From NCBI GenBank assembly GCA_026027325.1, contig JAMSLZ010000018.1, positions 539,247-603,246 of the forward strand: a stretch of 64,000 nucleotides of DNA, written 5' to 3'. The position numbers and the translations under genes were made by a program. The number at the start of each line of letters is the position of its first letter. Position 1 is the first letter of the stretch. Shown one piece after another: positions 23,801 through 34,692 of the stretch. The notes beneath the pieces were generated by a model. It was not told the origin of the DNA and searched no databases. It was given only the letters and a program-made list of their open reading frames with translations. The stretch comes from Actinomucor elegans (Eukaryota; Mucoromycota; Mucoromycetes; Mucorales; Mucoraceae).

Positions 23801-25686
23801 TTTTCAAATTGCCGTGCAGTAATAACAAAATTACAGTCCTCAACATCATCCTTATGTTCCAAAGTATTCGTAATCACATTATTATGAACATTCACTACAT
23901 TCTTTGTTATTAATTTTTCTTGGATAGGCTTGATTATCGTAACATCACCCTCCGAAAGTTGAATTGACCAAGAACTACAGAACCAATCAGGAGTGGGTTG
24001 TACTTGACGCAACCAAGAATTACCCAAAATTAAATCAAATTTTGTATCAAATACATAAGCTTCCATATCATCCTGATAATCACCTAGTTGTAATGTAAAA
24101 GTAGCAATTGACGATATTTTCGATTGTTGACCATTAGCAGTTTCCACCGCTTGCCCATTTACATTTCTCAGCTGTGAAACAGAAGACAGCAATTTTGGAT
24201 TAATGTAATTAGCAGATGCACCTGAATCAATCAACACCGAACACTCAGAACCATTCACCAAAGCACGATACAAAGGAAGTTTGGTATCAATTTCACCCGC
24301 ATTTAATACAAACTGAACGTCCTTTTGGATCATACCATCATCAATCAATAGAGGCTCCACATAAGACTTGGAAGTGGGCAAGACACAATACAAATAAGAG
24401 GAAGAATCAATCTTTTTATTTTCAGTATCATCAGCTCCATAATAAATATCTTCATGATCATCTGCTTCAATATAGTTCAATTGTGAGCGCTTCTCAGATG
24501 GACAATCTCTTTGGTAATGTCCAAATCCTTCACAATTGTAGCATCGGATTTCTATACGTGAAGAATTATTAAAACCCCCACCTCTAGCACCCCGATGCTG
24601 ATGGCCACCACGACCTCCACGACTACCACGACCATGAAAACCACCACGAGGAGAACCACCACGAGGAGAGCCACCACGACTATGAAAACCACCACGGCCA
24701 CGAAAGCTGCCCCCAGAGCTGAACGACTTCATCATGTTGAACAATTCTCTACGTTCGGCAACTGATAAATCCATAGGATCATCCACCTGGTATTCCGATA
24801 CCGCAGATGAACTACGAAAAACAGGAACAGCATTCAAACGATTGCCCTCATAAGTATGTGCCGCCCGAATGGCGTCAGACAACACTGGCTCCTCCATAAA
24901 GATGCTATCTTTGATGTATATACGAGCATTAGGGTCTTTCAAACCCGCCAAAAACTTGTCAACCGCTTCTTCATCAGTCATCTTTGGAATGCTGAGTTTA
25001 ATAGTCATAAACTCTTGCACATATTGTGCGATAGTAGATGATTGTCGAAGGTTGCGTATCTTGTCTCTTGCAACCGAGATCGAGTTCTCTGGCTTGAAGT
25101 ATGCTCGTAACTCCGTTTTAAAATGTAGCCAATCTTCAGGAGCATTATTCAATAAACGTAAATTATGATACCAGACCTTAGCCGCACCCGATAATAAGGT
25201 CACACCTAATTTAGCTGTCTTTGTAGATGTAAACTCCTTGAGTGCTGAATAATCATCAATGGACTGGATCCATGATTCAATGATATGGGGATCCCTGGAT
25301 CCATCATACTTTCTAGGTTTTTCAATAAACTCGAGTTCATCATCTTTGTTTGATTTAGAAAGGATAACTTCTTTCAATATTTCAGCGATCTTCAAAATAT
25401 CACTATTATCTGTCGTTGAGACCCCTTCTTGTGTAGACATGTTGTTAATAATATTTGTTCCAAAAAACTTCGTTGCAAATTTGTGAGCTACTGTTTTCCA
25501 ATGTTCTTCTCTTTGTATAGTTGATTTTAATCTTTCTTCTTCAGTAAACTGACCAGTTGATGTCTTTCTTAATTTGCTGTTATAATAATCAATGTCGTCT
25601 TGATATTTGAGTAGCTTTACTGTCCTTTCTTCTATTTCAAATTGGTTCTTTAATTTCTTGAGTTCTTCTTCAGATAAGTATTCCAT
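20869..25686 (-). CDS. Ty3/gypsy Gag-Pol polyprotein (single ORF)
   Basis: A single 1605-aa frame. In order: a coiled N-terminus; a retrotransposon Gag domain (around residues 150-280, with AAKVWYHNL); an RGG-rich stretch; a CCHC zinc knuckle CYNCEGFGHYQRDC; an aspartic protease with LIDSGASANYI; reverse transcriptase with catalytic YIDD; RNase H with ECDASDYAIG and YTDHRPLQYY; an HHCC zinc finger; an integrase core with HIDFIGELP, SDRGANLL and the downstream Glu; and a GPY/F-type module (WMGPYVVLKR). No chromodomain is seen, and there is no frameshift between gag and pol. In RT the usual GLKNAPATFQ block reads GLKNSGSRWMF, a divergent form. ATG 25686 is the first Met after the 5' LTR and PBS. 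Confidence 0.96.
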   Translation of the reverse strand: MEYLSEEELKKLKNQFEIEERTVKLLKYQDDIDYYNSKLRKTSTGQFTEEERLKSTIQREEHWKTVAHKFATKFFGTNIINNMSTQEGVSTTDNSDILKIAEILKEVILSKSNKDDELEFIEKPRKYDGSRDPHIIESWIQSIDDYSALKEFTSTKTAKLGVTLLSGAAKVWYHNLRLLNNAPEDWLHFKTELRAYFKPENSISVARDKIRNLRQSSTIAQYVQEFMTIKLSIPKMTDEEAVDKFLAGLKDPNARIYIKDSIFMEEPVLSDAIRAAHTYEGNRLNAVPVFRSSSAVSEYQVDDPMDLSVAERRELFNMMKSFSSGGSFRGRGGFHSRGGSPRGGSPRGGFHGRGSRGGRGGHQHRGARGGGFNNSSRIEIRCYNCEGFGHYQRDCPSEKRSQLNYIEADDHEDIYYGADDTENKKIDSSSYLYCVLPTSKSYVEPLLIDDGMIQKDVQFVLNAGEIDTKLPLYRALVNGSECSVLIDSGASANYINPKLLSSVSQLRNVNGQAVETANGQQSKISSIATFTLQLGDYQDDMEAYVFDTKFDLILGNSWLRQVQPTPDWFCSSWSIQLSEGDVTIIKPIQEKLITKNVVNVHNNVITNTLEHKDDVEDCNFVITARQFEKLLKKQQVEECFLVSAKEIHSLLDLNNVNSVVLSDQEKENEEWCNEFAQAYPGVFKGSLDTLPPLRRTDGDMIELEPGTKPISRAPYRMSPLELKELRKQLDELLSKGFIEPCVSEWGSPVLFVKKPNGSLRMVCDYRALNAKTIAQRVPLPRIDECLEQLHGVTYMSSIDLTSSFWQQRLSPSDSLKSAINTRYGQFSWSVMAMGLKNSGSRWMFLMNDVLKDYIDDFVICYIDDCLIYTKGNDIELHKKHLHMVFKKLEEAGLVVSRTKCKFNRKEITFLGHDIVAGQGTKPSKQKVDAILSWPVPQTVQDVRKFMGLCQYYSTYMPNFADTAAVITDLTKGVGPKNRKVMWSDACQKAFDTIKALISSSPVLLMPDMKKPFRIECDASDYAIGAVLLQQDPNNNNDWKPVAFISKKLSSAERNYPTQERELLAILFACKTWRCFVEGSVYEVYTDHRPLQYYNSSNKVSPRLVRWMQDLEMYQPTLIYKKGVDNVIPDLLSRRDGPNCEPDVLSMEPEFLYEISTTILNKVLQPSDTSLLTDPCQDWPIFFKKKKEDWPDKWRLQLEKEESNFEVIDNVVWRLNPNPVNSKEASRLKFITFSRRADLIEDFHRGFGHSGQLTVYHLMKQRVWWPSMRKDINYWLKTCPECQLHSRNDKKVHHAPMKPLEVPVPFARWHIDFIGELPTTVNGNRWIIMAVDYATNWPIARALKSATADEIVKFLYEEIVMKFGCPVEIVSDRGANLLSKILKQYMRKIRSKHMFTSAFHPRSNSKCERLNQTFKHMLIKYVKGRVHSWDEYVDSSLFSCRIRKHATTGYSPFYLVYGQEPVLPGDSRRPYMDPLTEEDPELVTEDVLARIRDLREKRFEAKEQMILQAKKDKERWDAAVKNNKAQTFAIGDYVMLRNESKKGLEFNWMGPYVVLKRNLDYNIYQIQEIEGKLYNSWVHTDRLHPVQYDGAKPKKSWYIPRVARAK

Positions 25687-25744
25687 TCACTCAATAATAT
25701 ATATATATATAAAAATATATTTTAACTATAATAAACGATCAATT

Positions 25745-25760
25745 GGTTCTGATGCTACCA
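25745..25760 (-). other. Primer-binding site of the retrotransposon
   Basis: On the minus strand, 2 nt after the 5' LTR, the sequence TGGTAGCATCAGAACC begins with TGG (complement of the tRNA CCA end). The first seven bases match the complement of a tRNA ending GCTACCA, as fungal initiator tRNA-Met does. The rest of the match is unverified. Confidence 0.6.
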
Positions 25761-25762
25761 AA

Positions 25763-25916
25763 TGTCGTGTGCCGAGATATATGTTTTATAGTCGATTCCA
25801 ATAAACGTGTACAATAGATTATATATGAGATAAAAGATGCTCTTTATTATTCTAAGATGCAATTGATATTTATACTAATTAAAAAGGTTACACATCAAGA
25901 CCGTGTGTACCTGACA
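25763..25916 (-). repeat. 5' LTR of Ty3/gypsy element
   Basis: The 154-bp upstream LTR relative to the minus-strand ORF. It probably supplies the promoter. It lies 76 bp upstream of the gag-pol ATG and is followed on the minus strand by two T residues and the primer-binding site. Confidence 0.95.
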
Positions 25917-25984
25917 ATATTATACGTTATTTGTTTTTAGGAGCATTGAGAGACATTTGAATGTGCATATTTTTTTTTATTTAT

Positions 25985-26265
25985 TTAGGGTGAATGAGAG
26001 TTAATGGCAGCATTAATTATTAAATCAACGACGGGCATTACAGCAGCATATGATGGTTCAGTCAGTTGAAGCAATATCTGAAGCATATTGAATGTAGCCA
26101 TGTTTGTGTTATTTCTCGCTAATTTACAGCACATTTTCAATAATGTATCTATGGAGTCTGCGTAAACAGCACGGCCAACCCCTTAATTATTTTTGGAGCC
26201 CCAATAAGTGCGTAATAGTCAAGTAATATCACAGCAAGAAGCGTTCTCCTATATAGACATCTCTA
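25985..26265 (-). pseudogene. Possible relic of a C-terminal coding exon
   Basis: On the minus strand a frame ending at 25985 encodes about 66 residues with protein-like helices (MATFNMLQILLQLTEP). It appears to continue upstream in another frame (LLDYYALIGAPKIIKG) across a one-base discrepancy near 26183. No family is recognised. It lies next to the gypsy insertion. This is inference from composition only; chance open frame is possible. Confidence 0.25.
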
Positions 26266-26437
26266 TCAAAGCAACTGGTGTCTTAATAAATATTATGGAT
26301 TCCATACAATGCCATGTCCAGAAAGCGCACGCACTAGCAGGCATAAGTACTAATTTTACAGGCTTATCCTGTCTTCTTTCAGTATGATTCTACAAACAGA
26401 TGGTTAGGCCTCAAATGGAATGCACAGCTTATCAATA

Positions 26438-27125
26438 ATAAAACTCATTGCTCCTCAATCCAAGATCCTGGAAGCTGTTCAAGGTGCTTGTATCCATCAA
26501 GTATTTAGTAGTTCTACTATCTTCTCCACAAATAGTGGTGAAATATATGCACAAACTGCCACCCAGGTAAGAGCAGTGTAATGTACTATAAGTTAAATCC
26601 AACTAAAAACATTTAGTTTTACCTGATGATATATTATTAACTCGATTATTTCCAAAAAAGCAAAAGATTCCTATCTCATAATAGAATAATATCTCTAAAT
26701 ATCCTCTTCCACAAAAAGATTTCATTCGGATGAAGGTCAACTAACTTGAAACAAATCTTCAACGCGATCTAATACTACCAAAATATACACTATTATCATT
26801 CTATCACATCTATATCTCAGACGATTTTACCCTAGAAATACCAATGATAATACGGAGTGAAGTAGGCCCATATACTGGCTTCCTAGTGGTTACTCTTGAA
26901 TGTGCTTTTGTGAAAGGTACAGACTAATCAAAAGTATTATATTGAATGTTCGCGTATGCATATTCAGTTACATGCCTCTCAAACAGAGAAATGTCTTATA
27001 TTTTCTCTGCTAAATAAGATACCCACTTTACTGGCTCATAGCTTTCAAGCAATCTTTTATTAAAGCTTCCAATGGAAAGCTATAAACCAAGTGATACAAG
27101 AGATATATGCACTCCAATACAGTAA
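26438..27125 (+). pseudogene. Possible decayed gene, RCC1-like fragment
   Basis: The segment 26438-26566 encodes IKLIAPQSKILEAVQGACI, then HQVFSSSTIFSTNSGEIYAQ, and stops at a good 5' splice site (CAG|GTAAGA). Its Ser/Thr-Gly-Glu-Ile-Tyr ending recalls an RCC1 blade. Further short coding-like stretches follow near 26824-26930 and 26970-27060, but stops and frame changes separate them. I could not join them into a gene. It is most likely a degraded gene, possibly chance. Confidence 0.22.
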
Positions 27126-28237
27126 TCAAAAGATTTCTACACAAATTTCTTCTAAAGAATACTTTCCTTTTTTTTTTAAAAAAAAATTTCTATAATATAC
27201 CATAGTTTGATAAAGTACTATATTATATCTTTCTGTCATTTGTTTGATAATGCAGATGTCATTTTACAGGTATGATTGGTAATAAATCTATATAAATAAT
27301 TTCAAGTAGACATACTCCTTTTCTTTTGTATATTTTTTTAAAATAAAAGCAATGGCTCATCCTATGATCTGACGATACTACAAATAGCATTATATGAAAC
27401 CCCCATCAACTCGCAGCGTTCTTGAATAAGTTGGTGCCACAGCAGTTTTAACTGGTTAATGGCTGACCTATATGTAAAGTCTATTAGTGATTCATGAGTT
27501 GCAATTGTTCAACAAAGAAAGAAGCATATGAGAACTATACTGTATTTTGAGATTGTCCAGAATTCTTTGATTAGATAGATATTTCATTAATATATTTGAA
27601 TAAACATTAAATAACAAATGTTGATTGGGGCTTGAAGGCGGCCGTAAAGTGCGTGCACTCCCCTGGAGTTTTTGTGTGTGTCCTGATGGCAAGTAAATCA
27701 TTGAAAGTAACGGCTGCTAGAGTTTCAAATTTCTGCTTGCTTTAATCTAATTATGTATAATCTAATAGTCTTGGTAGGGAAAATATACTTTAATAACAAT
27801 CTCATAAGAGTGAATTGTGCGTCAAATGATTTTATATCGTGCTGTGCTTATTTCTCTTCAAAATCTCGGATTATTATTGGGTTGTTTGATTTTGACAGTT
27901 GCTAAGGAAACTTGATCATCATGGCTATGGTTTCCATGGCAAATAGATAATAATATCATGAATTTGATCTTATTCCCTAGTGGTTACACGTTCTATGCAC
28001 TCGATATCTTGATTCTAAGCTTGTATAAAGTCTAACAATTAACCGTCACTTTTTTTCGAGCTTAAAGCTCGCGTGAGCAGTGCATTCATTTTTTTTCGAA
28101 ACCCATAGCTTGCTGTTCTGTCATATTACACTTTTCCTTCGAGTTTATTACAAGTAAAAGATAAATAAAGCGTTTGGTCAGTGTTTTCTCGATAGCCTCA
28201 TAGTTCTTTCTAGCTTAAAAACAAGAACCATATCACA
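27126..28237. other. Intergenic region upstream of the CTK1-like kinase
   Basis: AT-rich sequence with a T10A9 palindrome near 27168-27186 and no supported gene. A TAAATAAAG-type AT box at about 28160, some 75 bp before the kinase ATG, may be part of its promoter. Confidence 0.45.
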
Positions 28238-30521
28238 ATGGACGATCGCACTTATTCAAAGTCTAGAGAGAAATCAATGGACCGAAGTCAAGAAAGGAAA
28301 GGCACAAGCGAAAAACGTAGTCGTGATGAACATTATGGTCGAAGCAGCAGCAATGATCGTCACCATCATAGCAGCAGCAGTCATCGGGAAAAACGGAGGA
28401 ATTATGGTGACGATCGAAGCAGTCGATATGATAGAAGCAGTAGACACCGTGATAGAAGTCGTGACAAAAGTCGCGATAGGTGGCCTTCCTCAAGTAGACG
28501 CTCTAGTAAAGAAAGGGAATCGAGAAGTTCGAGAAAAGATACACACAGTTCTAGCCGATATCATCATAGCAGTGCTAGCAGCAACAGACGGGACCCTCCG
28601 AAACCGGCAAGTACAGAAGAAGCTTTGCCACTGGGGCCAAAGGCAGATATGATCTCTCAGTCTGATCAACCGCCAACAGCTCCAGCAGCGTATTACCATC
28701 AAAAATCTCAGAATCCTCGGCACCAACAGCATCAGCATCACCATCAACAACAGCAGCAACAACAACATCTGCAATACCACCAACAACACCAACATCAGCA
28801 AATGGATGCTCATCAACAAGCAGCAGCAGCAGCAGCTTGGGGGAACTACTATGGTTGGTCAGTTACAGACTATAATAACGCTTATGCTACAAACTATACA
28901 GCAGAGCAATATCAACAATATATACAGCAATATTACCAATCTCAAGATCCAAACAACTATTATGGCTACTACGATGCTTCTTATTATCAGCAACAGCCTC
29001 AAGCACATCAAGAAATACCCCAACAACCGGAACAAGCAACAAATACATCAACAGTGGCACAATTACAACCACAGCAGCTGGCTACACCCGCTGTTTCAAC
29101 TAATAACACAGATCAATCACAGTCAATGATGGGCGGTGTACCTGAATCTACATTAGATGAAGTGGGCTATCCATATCAAACATCAGAAGATCCTTCTATT
29201 TTGTTTGAAAAGATTGGCCAAGTTGGAGAAGGAACTTATGGGTAAGGCAATCTATGGACATTTATAAACAGTTGCTGAGAAACTATTCTTATTATAGTAA
29301 AGTGTACAAAGCAAAGAATGGAAAGACAGGCAAGTTGATGGCGCTGAAGCGTATTCGAATGAAAACAGAAAAGGACGGGGTAAGCACAATATTAAGAGTT
29401 ACTGTTAGCCAGACATTAACACTATAAAAAAGTTCCCTATCACTGCTATGAGAGAAATCAAACTGCTACAAAAGCTGAAACATGAACGTATAGTTGAATT
29501 ACAAGAGATTATGGTGGCTAAAGGATCTGTATATATGGTATTGGAATACATGGACCATGATCTATCTGGTATATTGGGACATCCAAATTTTAGTTTTGAG
29601 CCGGCTCACGCGAAATCCTTGGTCAAGCAAATGCTGGAAGGTTTAGCGTACTTGCATCATATGGGGATACTCCATCGAGACATTAAAGGTATGAAGTGAT
29701 ACTATACAGCGACTGTTGTCTAATAGAATACATAGGATCCAATTTATTGATTAATAACAAAGGCGAATTGAAGATTGCAGACTTTGGTTTGGCTCGCGTG
29801 TTTGAAAAGAACAGAGCCCATGATTATACCAACCGAGTGATAACACTTTGGTACCGGCCTCCAGAGTTATTGCTTGGTGCTACTGCCTATGGACCTGCTG
29901 TAGATATCTGGAGCGTAGGTTGTATTATGTTAGAGTTCTTTACAGGCAAACCAGTGTTTAATGGCACGGATGAAGTATCTCAATTAGATACTATCTATAA
30001 GATTATGGGAACACCTTCAGTAGATAACTGGCCAACTGTCAAAGAACTACCATGGTTTGAATTGGTCCGTCCAAGCGAAGATTATGTGTCAAAGTTTCGG
30101 GAATGTTTTGAATCGTAAGTATGATCTATAATGAGTCAAGACAAAGCTAACAGTGGATATAGATTACTATCTCCTGGTGCTTTAGAATTGTCTGAAGCTT
30201 TATTATCCATGGATCCTGCTAAAAGGCCAACGGCAGCACAAGCATTAGAGTTTAAGTACTTTAAAGATGAATCGCCAGAACCCATCAAGCCTGCCAAGTA
30301 AGTTTATATGATATGTTTCAATTGAGTACTCATTCAGCTGTAGCTTACTGGACGCCAATTGTGATTGGCATGAATTTGAATCTAAGCAACGTAAAAGACA
30401 AAAGGCTGCGACTGCAAACAAACAGCATAATACAAATACTAGTAATAATAACAGTATTAATAATAATAATAGATCAAAAGCAACACCCTCATCAGCGTTA
30501 TCTTCAACGCGTCCCCATTGA
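28238..30521 (+). CDS. CTK1: CTK1/CDK12-type RNA polymerase II CTD kinase
   Basis: Six exons (28238-29241, 29298-29379, 29433-29688, 29736-30114, 30163-30297, 30344-30521) give 677 aa. The first 310 residues are disordered: an RS/SR-rich part, then Gln/His- and Tyr-rich stretches. The kinase domain has GQVGEGTYGKVYKA, the ATP Lys in MALKRIRM, a cyclin-binding helix PITAMREIKLL (PITAIRE-like), HRDIKGSNLLI, ADFGLAR and TLWYRPPELLLG with the T-loop Thr. The C-terminal CDWHEFESKQRKRQK is typical of Ctk1/CDK12/13. This kinase class, with a K-type cyclin, phosphorylates Ser2 of the Pol II CTD during elongation. The Asn-rich tail ends at the terminal exon. All junctions keep frame. Confidence 0.93.
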
Positions 30522-30708
30522 AAAGTATTACAATAAAGTCTTTTATAGATGAGTTTTTGATGCTTCAAACGAGTGAAATCTCCGCAGGATTCCTTTATCG
30601 GGCAATAGATAAAAGATCATCTTGCCTCCCACACGCATAGAAAAGCAAAGCTTTTTTTTTTCTTTTCTTTTTTTTTCAATAAACTCCCCTCTCTTTCTTC
30701 TATACACG

Positions 30709-33323
30709 ATGATTTCTGCCTTGATAAGTCAGTACTCGCGTACGGTAAGTGCATTAACTAAGCTTAGCTTACTATAGATCTAATATCGTATCATAGACTA
30801 CACGTACTGCCTTTCGTAATTTGACAGCTCGCTCTCTAGCGACTCAACATAATCCTGTTGTCGAAAAGGATTGCTCCTCTATCACACCCCCATATGCTAA
30901 ATTAACTAAAAATCTCGATCTCGTAAAGCGTATCTTGGATAATCGTCCTCTTACTTTGGCGGAGAAGGTAGTTTACTCTCATTTGACCAATCCCGAAGAA
31001 ACTATTCCAGTTCGTGGAGAGACTTACTTGAAGCTATCACCAGGTAAATATTTAAAAAGATGGGTTGGACATTCGTTCTCACATTCAAACTGTCAGATCG
31101 TGTTGCTATGCAGGATGCATCCGCTCAAATGGCCCTTTTACAATTTATGCTTTCTGGTATGCCTACCACCGCTGTTCCCAGTAGTGTCCACTGTGATCAT
31201 TTGATTGCTGCCAACGAAGGAGCCGACAAAGACGTTGCTCAATCCATTGTCACTAATAAAGAGATCTTTGATTTCTTGGAAAGTGGTGCTAAAAAGTATG
31301 GTATTGCCTTCTGGAAGCCTGGAAGTGGTATTATTCATCAAATTGTTTTGGAAAATTATGCTGCTCCCGGTGGTTTAATGCTCGGTACAGACAGTCATAC
31401 ACCTAATGCTGGTAAAGTAATATTTAAATAAGTGTATGACAGAGTATTAACGCGTAGAATAGGTGGTTTGGGTATGGTTGCTATTGGCGTTGGTGGTGCT
31501 GACGCTGTAGATGCCATGGCTAATATTCCTTGGGAACTGAAAGCTCCTAATGTGATCGGTGTAAAGCTGACTGGCCAATTAGGCCCTTGGGCTAGTCCAA
31601 AAGATGTTATATTAAAGATGGCTGGTCTCTTGACTGTTCGTGGTGGCACTGGACATATCATTGAATACTTTGGCGAAGGTGTAGATACTTTATCATGTAC
31701 TGGTATGGCTACCATGTGTAATATGGGTGCTGAAGTCGGTGCTACTACTTCCTTATTCCCCTATACCGATAGCATGCGCGCCTACTTGAAATCTACTGGC
31801 CGTGCTGCTGTGAGCCAGGCTGCTGATTCTAATACCCACTTCTTGCGTGCTGATGCTGGTGCCCACTATGATAAGGTGATTGAAATCAACTTGTCTGAAA
31901 TTGAACCTCACATCAACGGCCCCTTCACACCTGATTTGAGTACTCCACTGAGCAAATTCAAGGATTTCATTGCTGAAAATGGCTGGAAGGATGATTTAAC
32001 AGCTTCTTTAATTGGTAGTTGTACCAACTCTTCTTACCAAGATATGTCTCGCGCTGCCTCTATTGTGAAGCAGGCTACTCAAGCTGGTGTAGATATTAAA
32101 TCCCAGTTTTTGGTAACTCCAGGTTCCGAACAAATCCGTGCTACCATCGAACGAGATGGTCAGCAAGAAGTATTTGAGGCTGCTGGTGGACAAGTATTGG
32201 CCAATGCGTGCGGTCCTTGTATCGGCCAGGTAATTTTGTAATGATGTGTGTGTAATAGTATATTTAATACGTCTTTTAGTGGAAGAGAACTGAAAAGCAA
32301 GGCGAGGAAAATGCCATTTTAACCTCTTTCAACCGTAACTTTCGTAGCCGTAACGATGGTAATGCTCAAACCATGAATTTCTTGGCTGCGCCAGAGGTAA
32401 GAATTTGTCGTTAAGGCAAGGTATATAAACTAATTTCCTTGGACCAGATTGTTACTGCTATGGCCTTTGCTGGTAAACTATCATTCAATCCAATGACTGA
32501 TGCATTGAAAGACAAGAACGGCAATGATTTCCATTTCCAACCTCCTAGTGGCGATGATCTTCCTTACCAAGGTTTCGAAGCTGGCCGTGCCACTTATGAA
32601 CCACCTTCACCCACTCCTACACCTGATCCTTCTGTCGAAATCAGCATTGACCCCAATTCCTCCCGCCTCCAAGCTTTGGACGCATTTGCACCCTGGAACG
32701 GCCAAGAGTTCAAGGACATTCGCGTCTTGGTCAAAGTCAAAGGAAAATGTACTACAGATCACATCTCTGCCGCTGGTCCATGGTTGAAATACAAGGGTCA
32801 CTTGCAAAATATTGCCGAAAACACCTTGATTGGCGCTCAAAACGCTGATAATGGTAAGGTCAACCTGGTTACAGATTTCACCAACAATACCGAAAACACA
32901 ATCCCTGAAGTAGCCAAGTCCTACAAAAAACAAGATATTGAATGGACTGTCATTGCTGATCATAATTATGGTGAGGGTTCTGCTCGCGAGCATGCTGCTC
33001 TCCAAGTGCGTTACTTGGGTGCTCCTATGGTTATCTCCCGATCTTTTGCTCGTATTCACGAAACAAACTTGAAGAAGCAAGGTGTTTTACCTTTGACTTT
33101 CAAGAATGATCAGGATTATGAAAAGATCAACGGTGGTGATGTGATTGAGACAGAAGGTTTAAAGAATTTGGCTCCTGGTTCGCCTGTTAAATTGATTGTC
33201 ACGAAGCCTGATGGCTCCAAGATCTCTATTGATGTGGTTCATACTTTAAGTGAAGACCAATTGCAATGGATCCGCGAAGGCTCAGCTCTTAATCTTATCA
33301 AGAAAAATGTCGGTGCCCACTAG
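30709..33323 (+). CDS. ACO1: Aconitate hydratase, mitochondrial
   Basis: Six exons (30709-30744, 30797-31043, 31097-31411, 31463-32229, 32280-32396, 32448-33323) give 785 aa, the usual length. The N-terminus ([20 protein letters not shown]) is a basic, hydroxylated mitochondrial presequence split by intron 1. Conserved aconitase blocks include [26 protein letters not shown] and NACGPCIGQ, the latter two carrying the three Cys ligands of the [4Fe-4S] cluster, and [12 protein letters not shown] and [12 protein letters not shown] in the swivel domain. It interconverts citrate and isocitrate in the TCA cycle. Confidence 0.97.
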
Positions 33324-34692
33324 AGCATGCTATATTATATACACCCCACAAAAAAAGTAACAAAACAATAGATGTTTCTTACATGTAATATATATTTATG
33401 AACAATAAAAAGTTTTTTTTAATGAATGAGATGGCTCATTGTTGGGAAATGTCAAGTTATGATACAACTTTGTAAATATTATCAATTATTCGGAGTTTTT
33501 GAATACATAGAACAATGTCTCGCATATGTTTAGCGGTAAAAAATCCACAATACTTGGAACATTGCCTTCACGCTTCACAAAAAAGGCAAAGTATAAAATT
33601 TAAGGCTTGTGCCTTCGATTGTTCCCATTTTATTCTTCACATTTTTCGACTATTCCTAGTTGAATATCTCATTTGATTACTAGTACACATACACAATATA
33701 TTAGTGCATTCATTAAAATTATTATTTGAATCAAGTCTAATGATTATATGACAATTAAGCATTGCATCGTCAATTATGTATACTTTATTTGAGTTTCGTT
33801 AATCTATAGATCTCTCGATCGATCTCGGTTTAAAGTCGCATCTGATAAATAATCCATAATAAAGAAGTACTGTTTAGCCTATTACAGTACTAGTTGAAGG
33901 ATAGATCATAATAATTGACATTTGCTTTGCTATTATCTTAGAAAAAAACAATTTTTTTTTATTGATGAATGTCCACCGATTCGGCTTAAACTCCTAAACT
34001 AAAATTTTGGATAGACTACTCTTAAAACTAGTCTTCAAACAGTGCCGGAAACAGAGGTTTAGCTACTATTAGTTGAAAATGATACTAAAATCTAAATTAT
34101 CACGAAAGGTTAGTGGCTGAAATGAGTACTACATGGCTTAGCAAGCCCGTTTCTGACTACGTGTTGTTATAAGCTGCCGAAGATCTTTACTCACAAATAA
34201 GCCCGCATTTCACTCATGCAATCAAACACAGTACAAGAAAGGCATCCTTTATATTGAAGTTGACATGTAATGTTTGTTTAATCTAGCTGAGGTCAAAGAA
34301 TAGTAAATAATCAAATTACAGTTTGCGTTTGTGTTCCTATATAACATCATTGACAAAAAGTAAACTAGTAAACTTTTAGCTTTCTGTCATAGTGGAGCTT
34401 TTTATCAAGGCATTTAATAAACTACACAGAATTGACCGGGTTGAAATGGTGACTACTTGAAAGAAGATATAAGTTGTAAACATTGAGATAGCAGCCTTTG
34501 CTTTGATGAATAGAATAAGTTTGTTAGTAACACAATGAAATTAGCATAAGGCAAGTCGCCGATTCAACCCCAAGGATGAAAGGATGTTTTAGGAAAAAAT
34601 AAATAAAGGTTTGTGTACAAAGGCGCCTTTGTTATACTTTTTGCTTTTCCTTTCTCTTCTCTAAACAATTAATCTTGGAATATACCCTTTCA
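33324..34692. other. Intergenic region with one dispersed-repeat copy
   Basis: AT-rich spacer between aconitase and the phospholipase D gene. A plus-oriented copy of the approximately 70-bp repeat begins near 33808. No gene seen. Confidence 0.6.

Larger units (their letters stand above)
20665..25916 (-). mobile_element. Full-length Ty3/gypsy LTR retrotransposon
   Basis: The element is 5252 bp, bounded by two 154-bp direct LTRs that start TGTC and end GACA and that I read as identical. It is flanked by a 4-bp repeat ATAT (20661-20664 and 25917-25920), read as the target-site duplication. Transcription runs on the minus strand: 5' LTR at 25763-25916, primer-binding site, one gag-pol ORF, polypurine tract, then 3' LTR at 20665-20818. 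Domain order (protease, RT, RNase H, integrase) is that of Metaviridae. Identical LTRs and an unbroken ORF indicate a recent insertion that may still be active. It sits 59 bp beyond the 3' end of a tRNA-Asn gene. Confidence 0.96.

Noticed and set aside
24216..25168. Plus-strand ORFs inside the gypsy element
   Set aside because: They lie opposite the continuous gag-pol frame and show no motifs.
28263..28819. Antisense ORFs across the RS/Q-rich part of the CTK1-like gene
   Set aside because: Low-complexity codon repeats of the sense gene create open antisense frames (His/Asp and Leu-rich) with no independent support.
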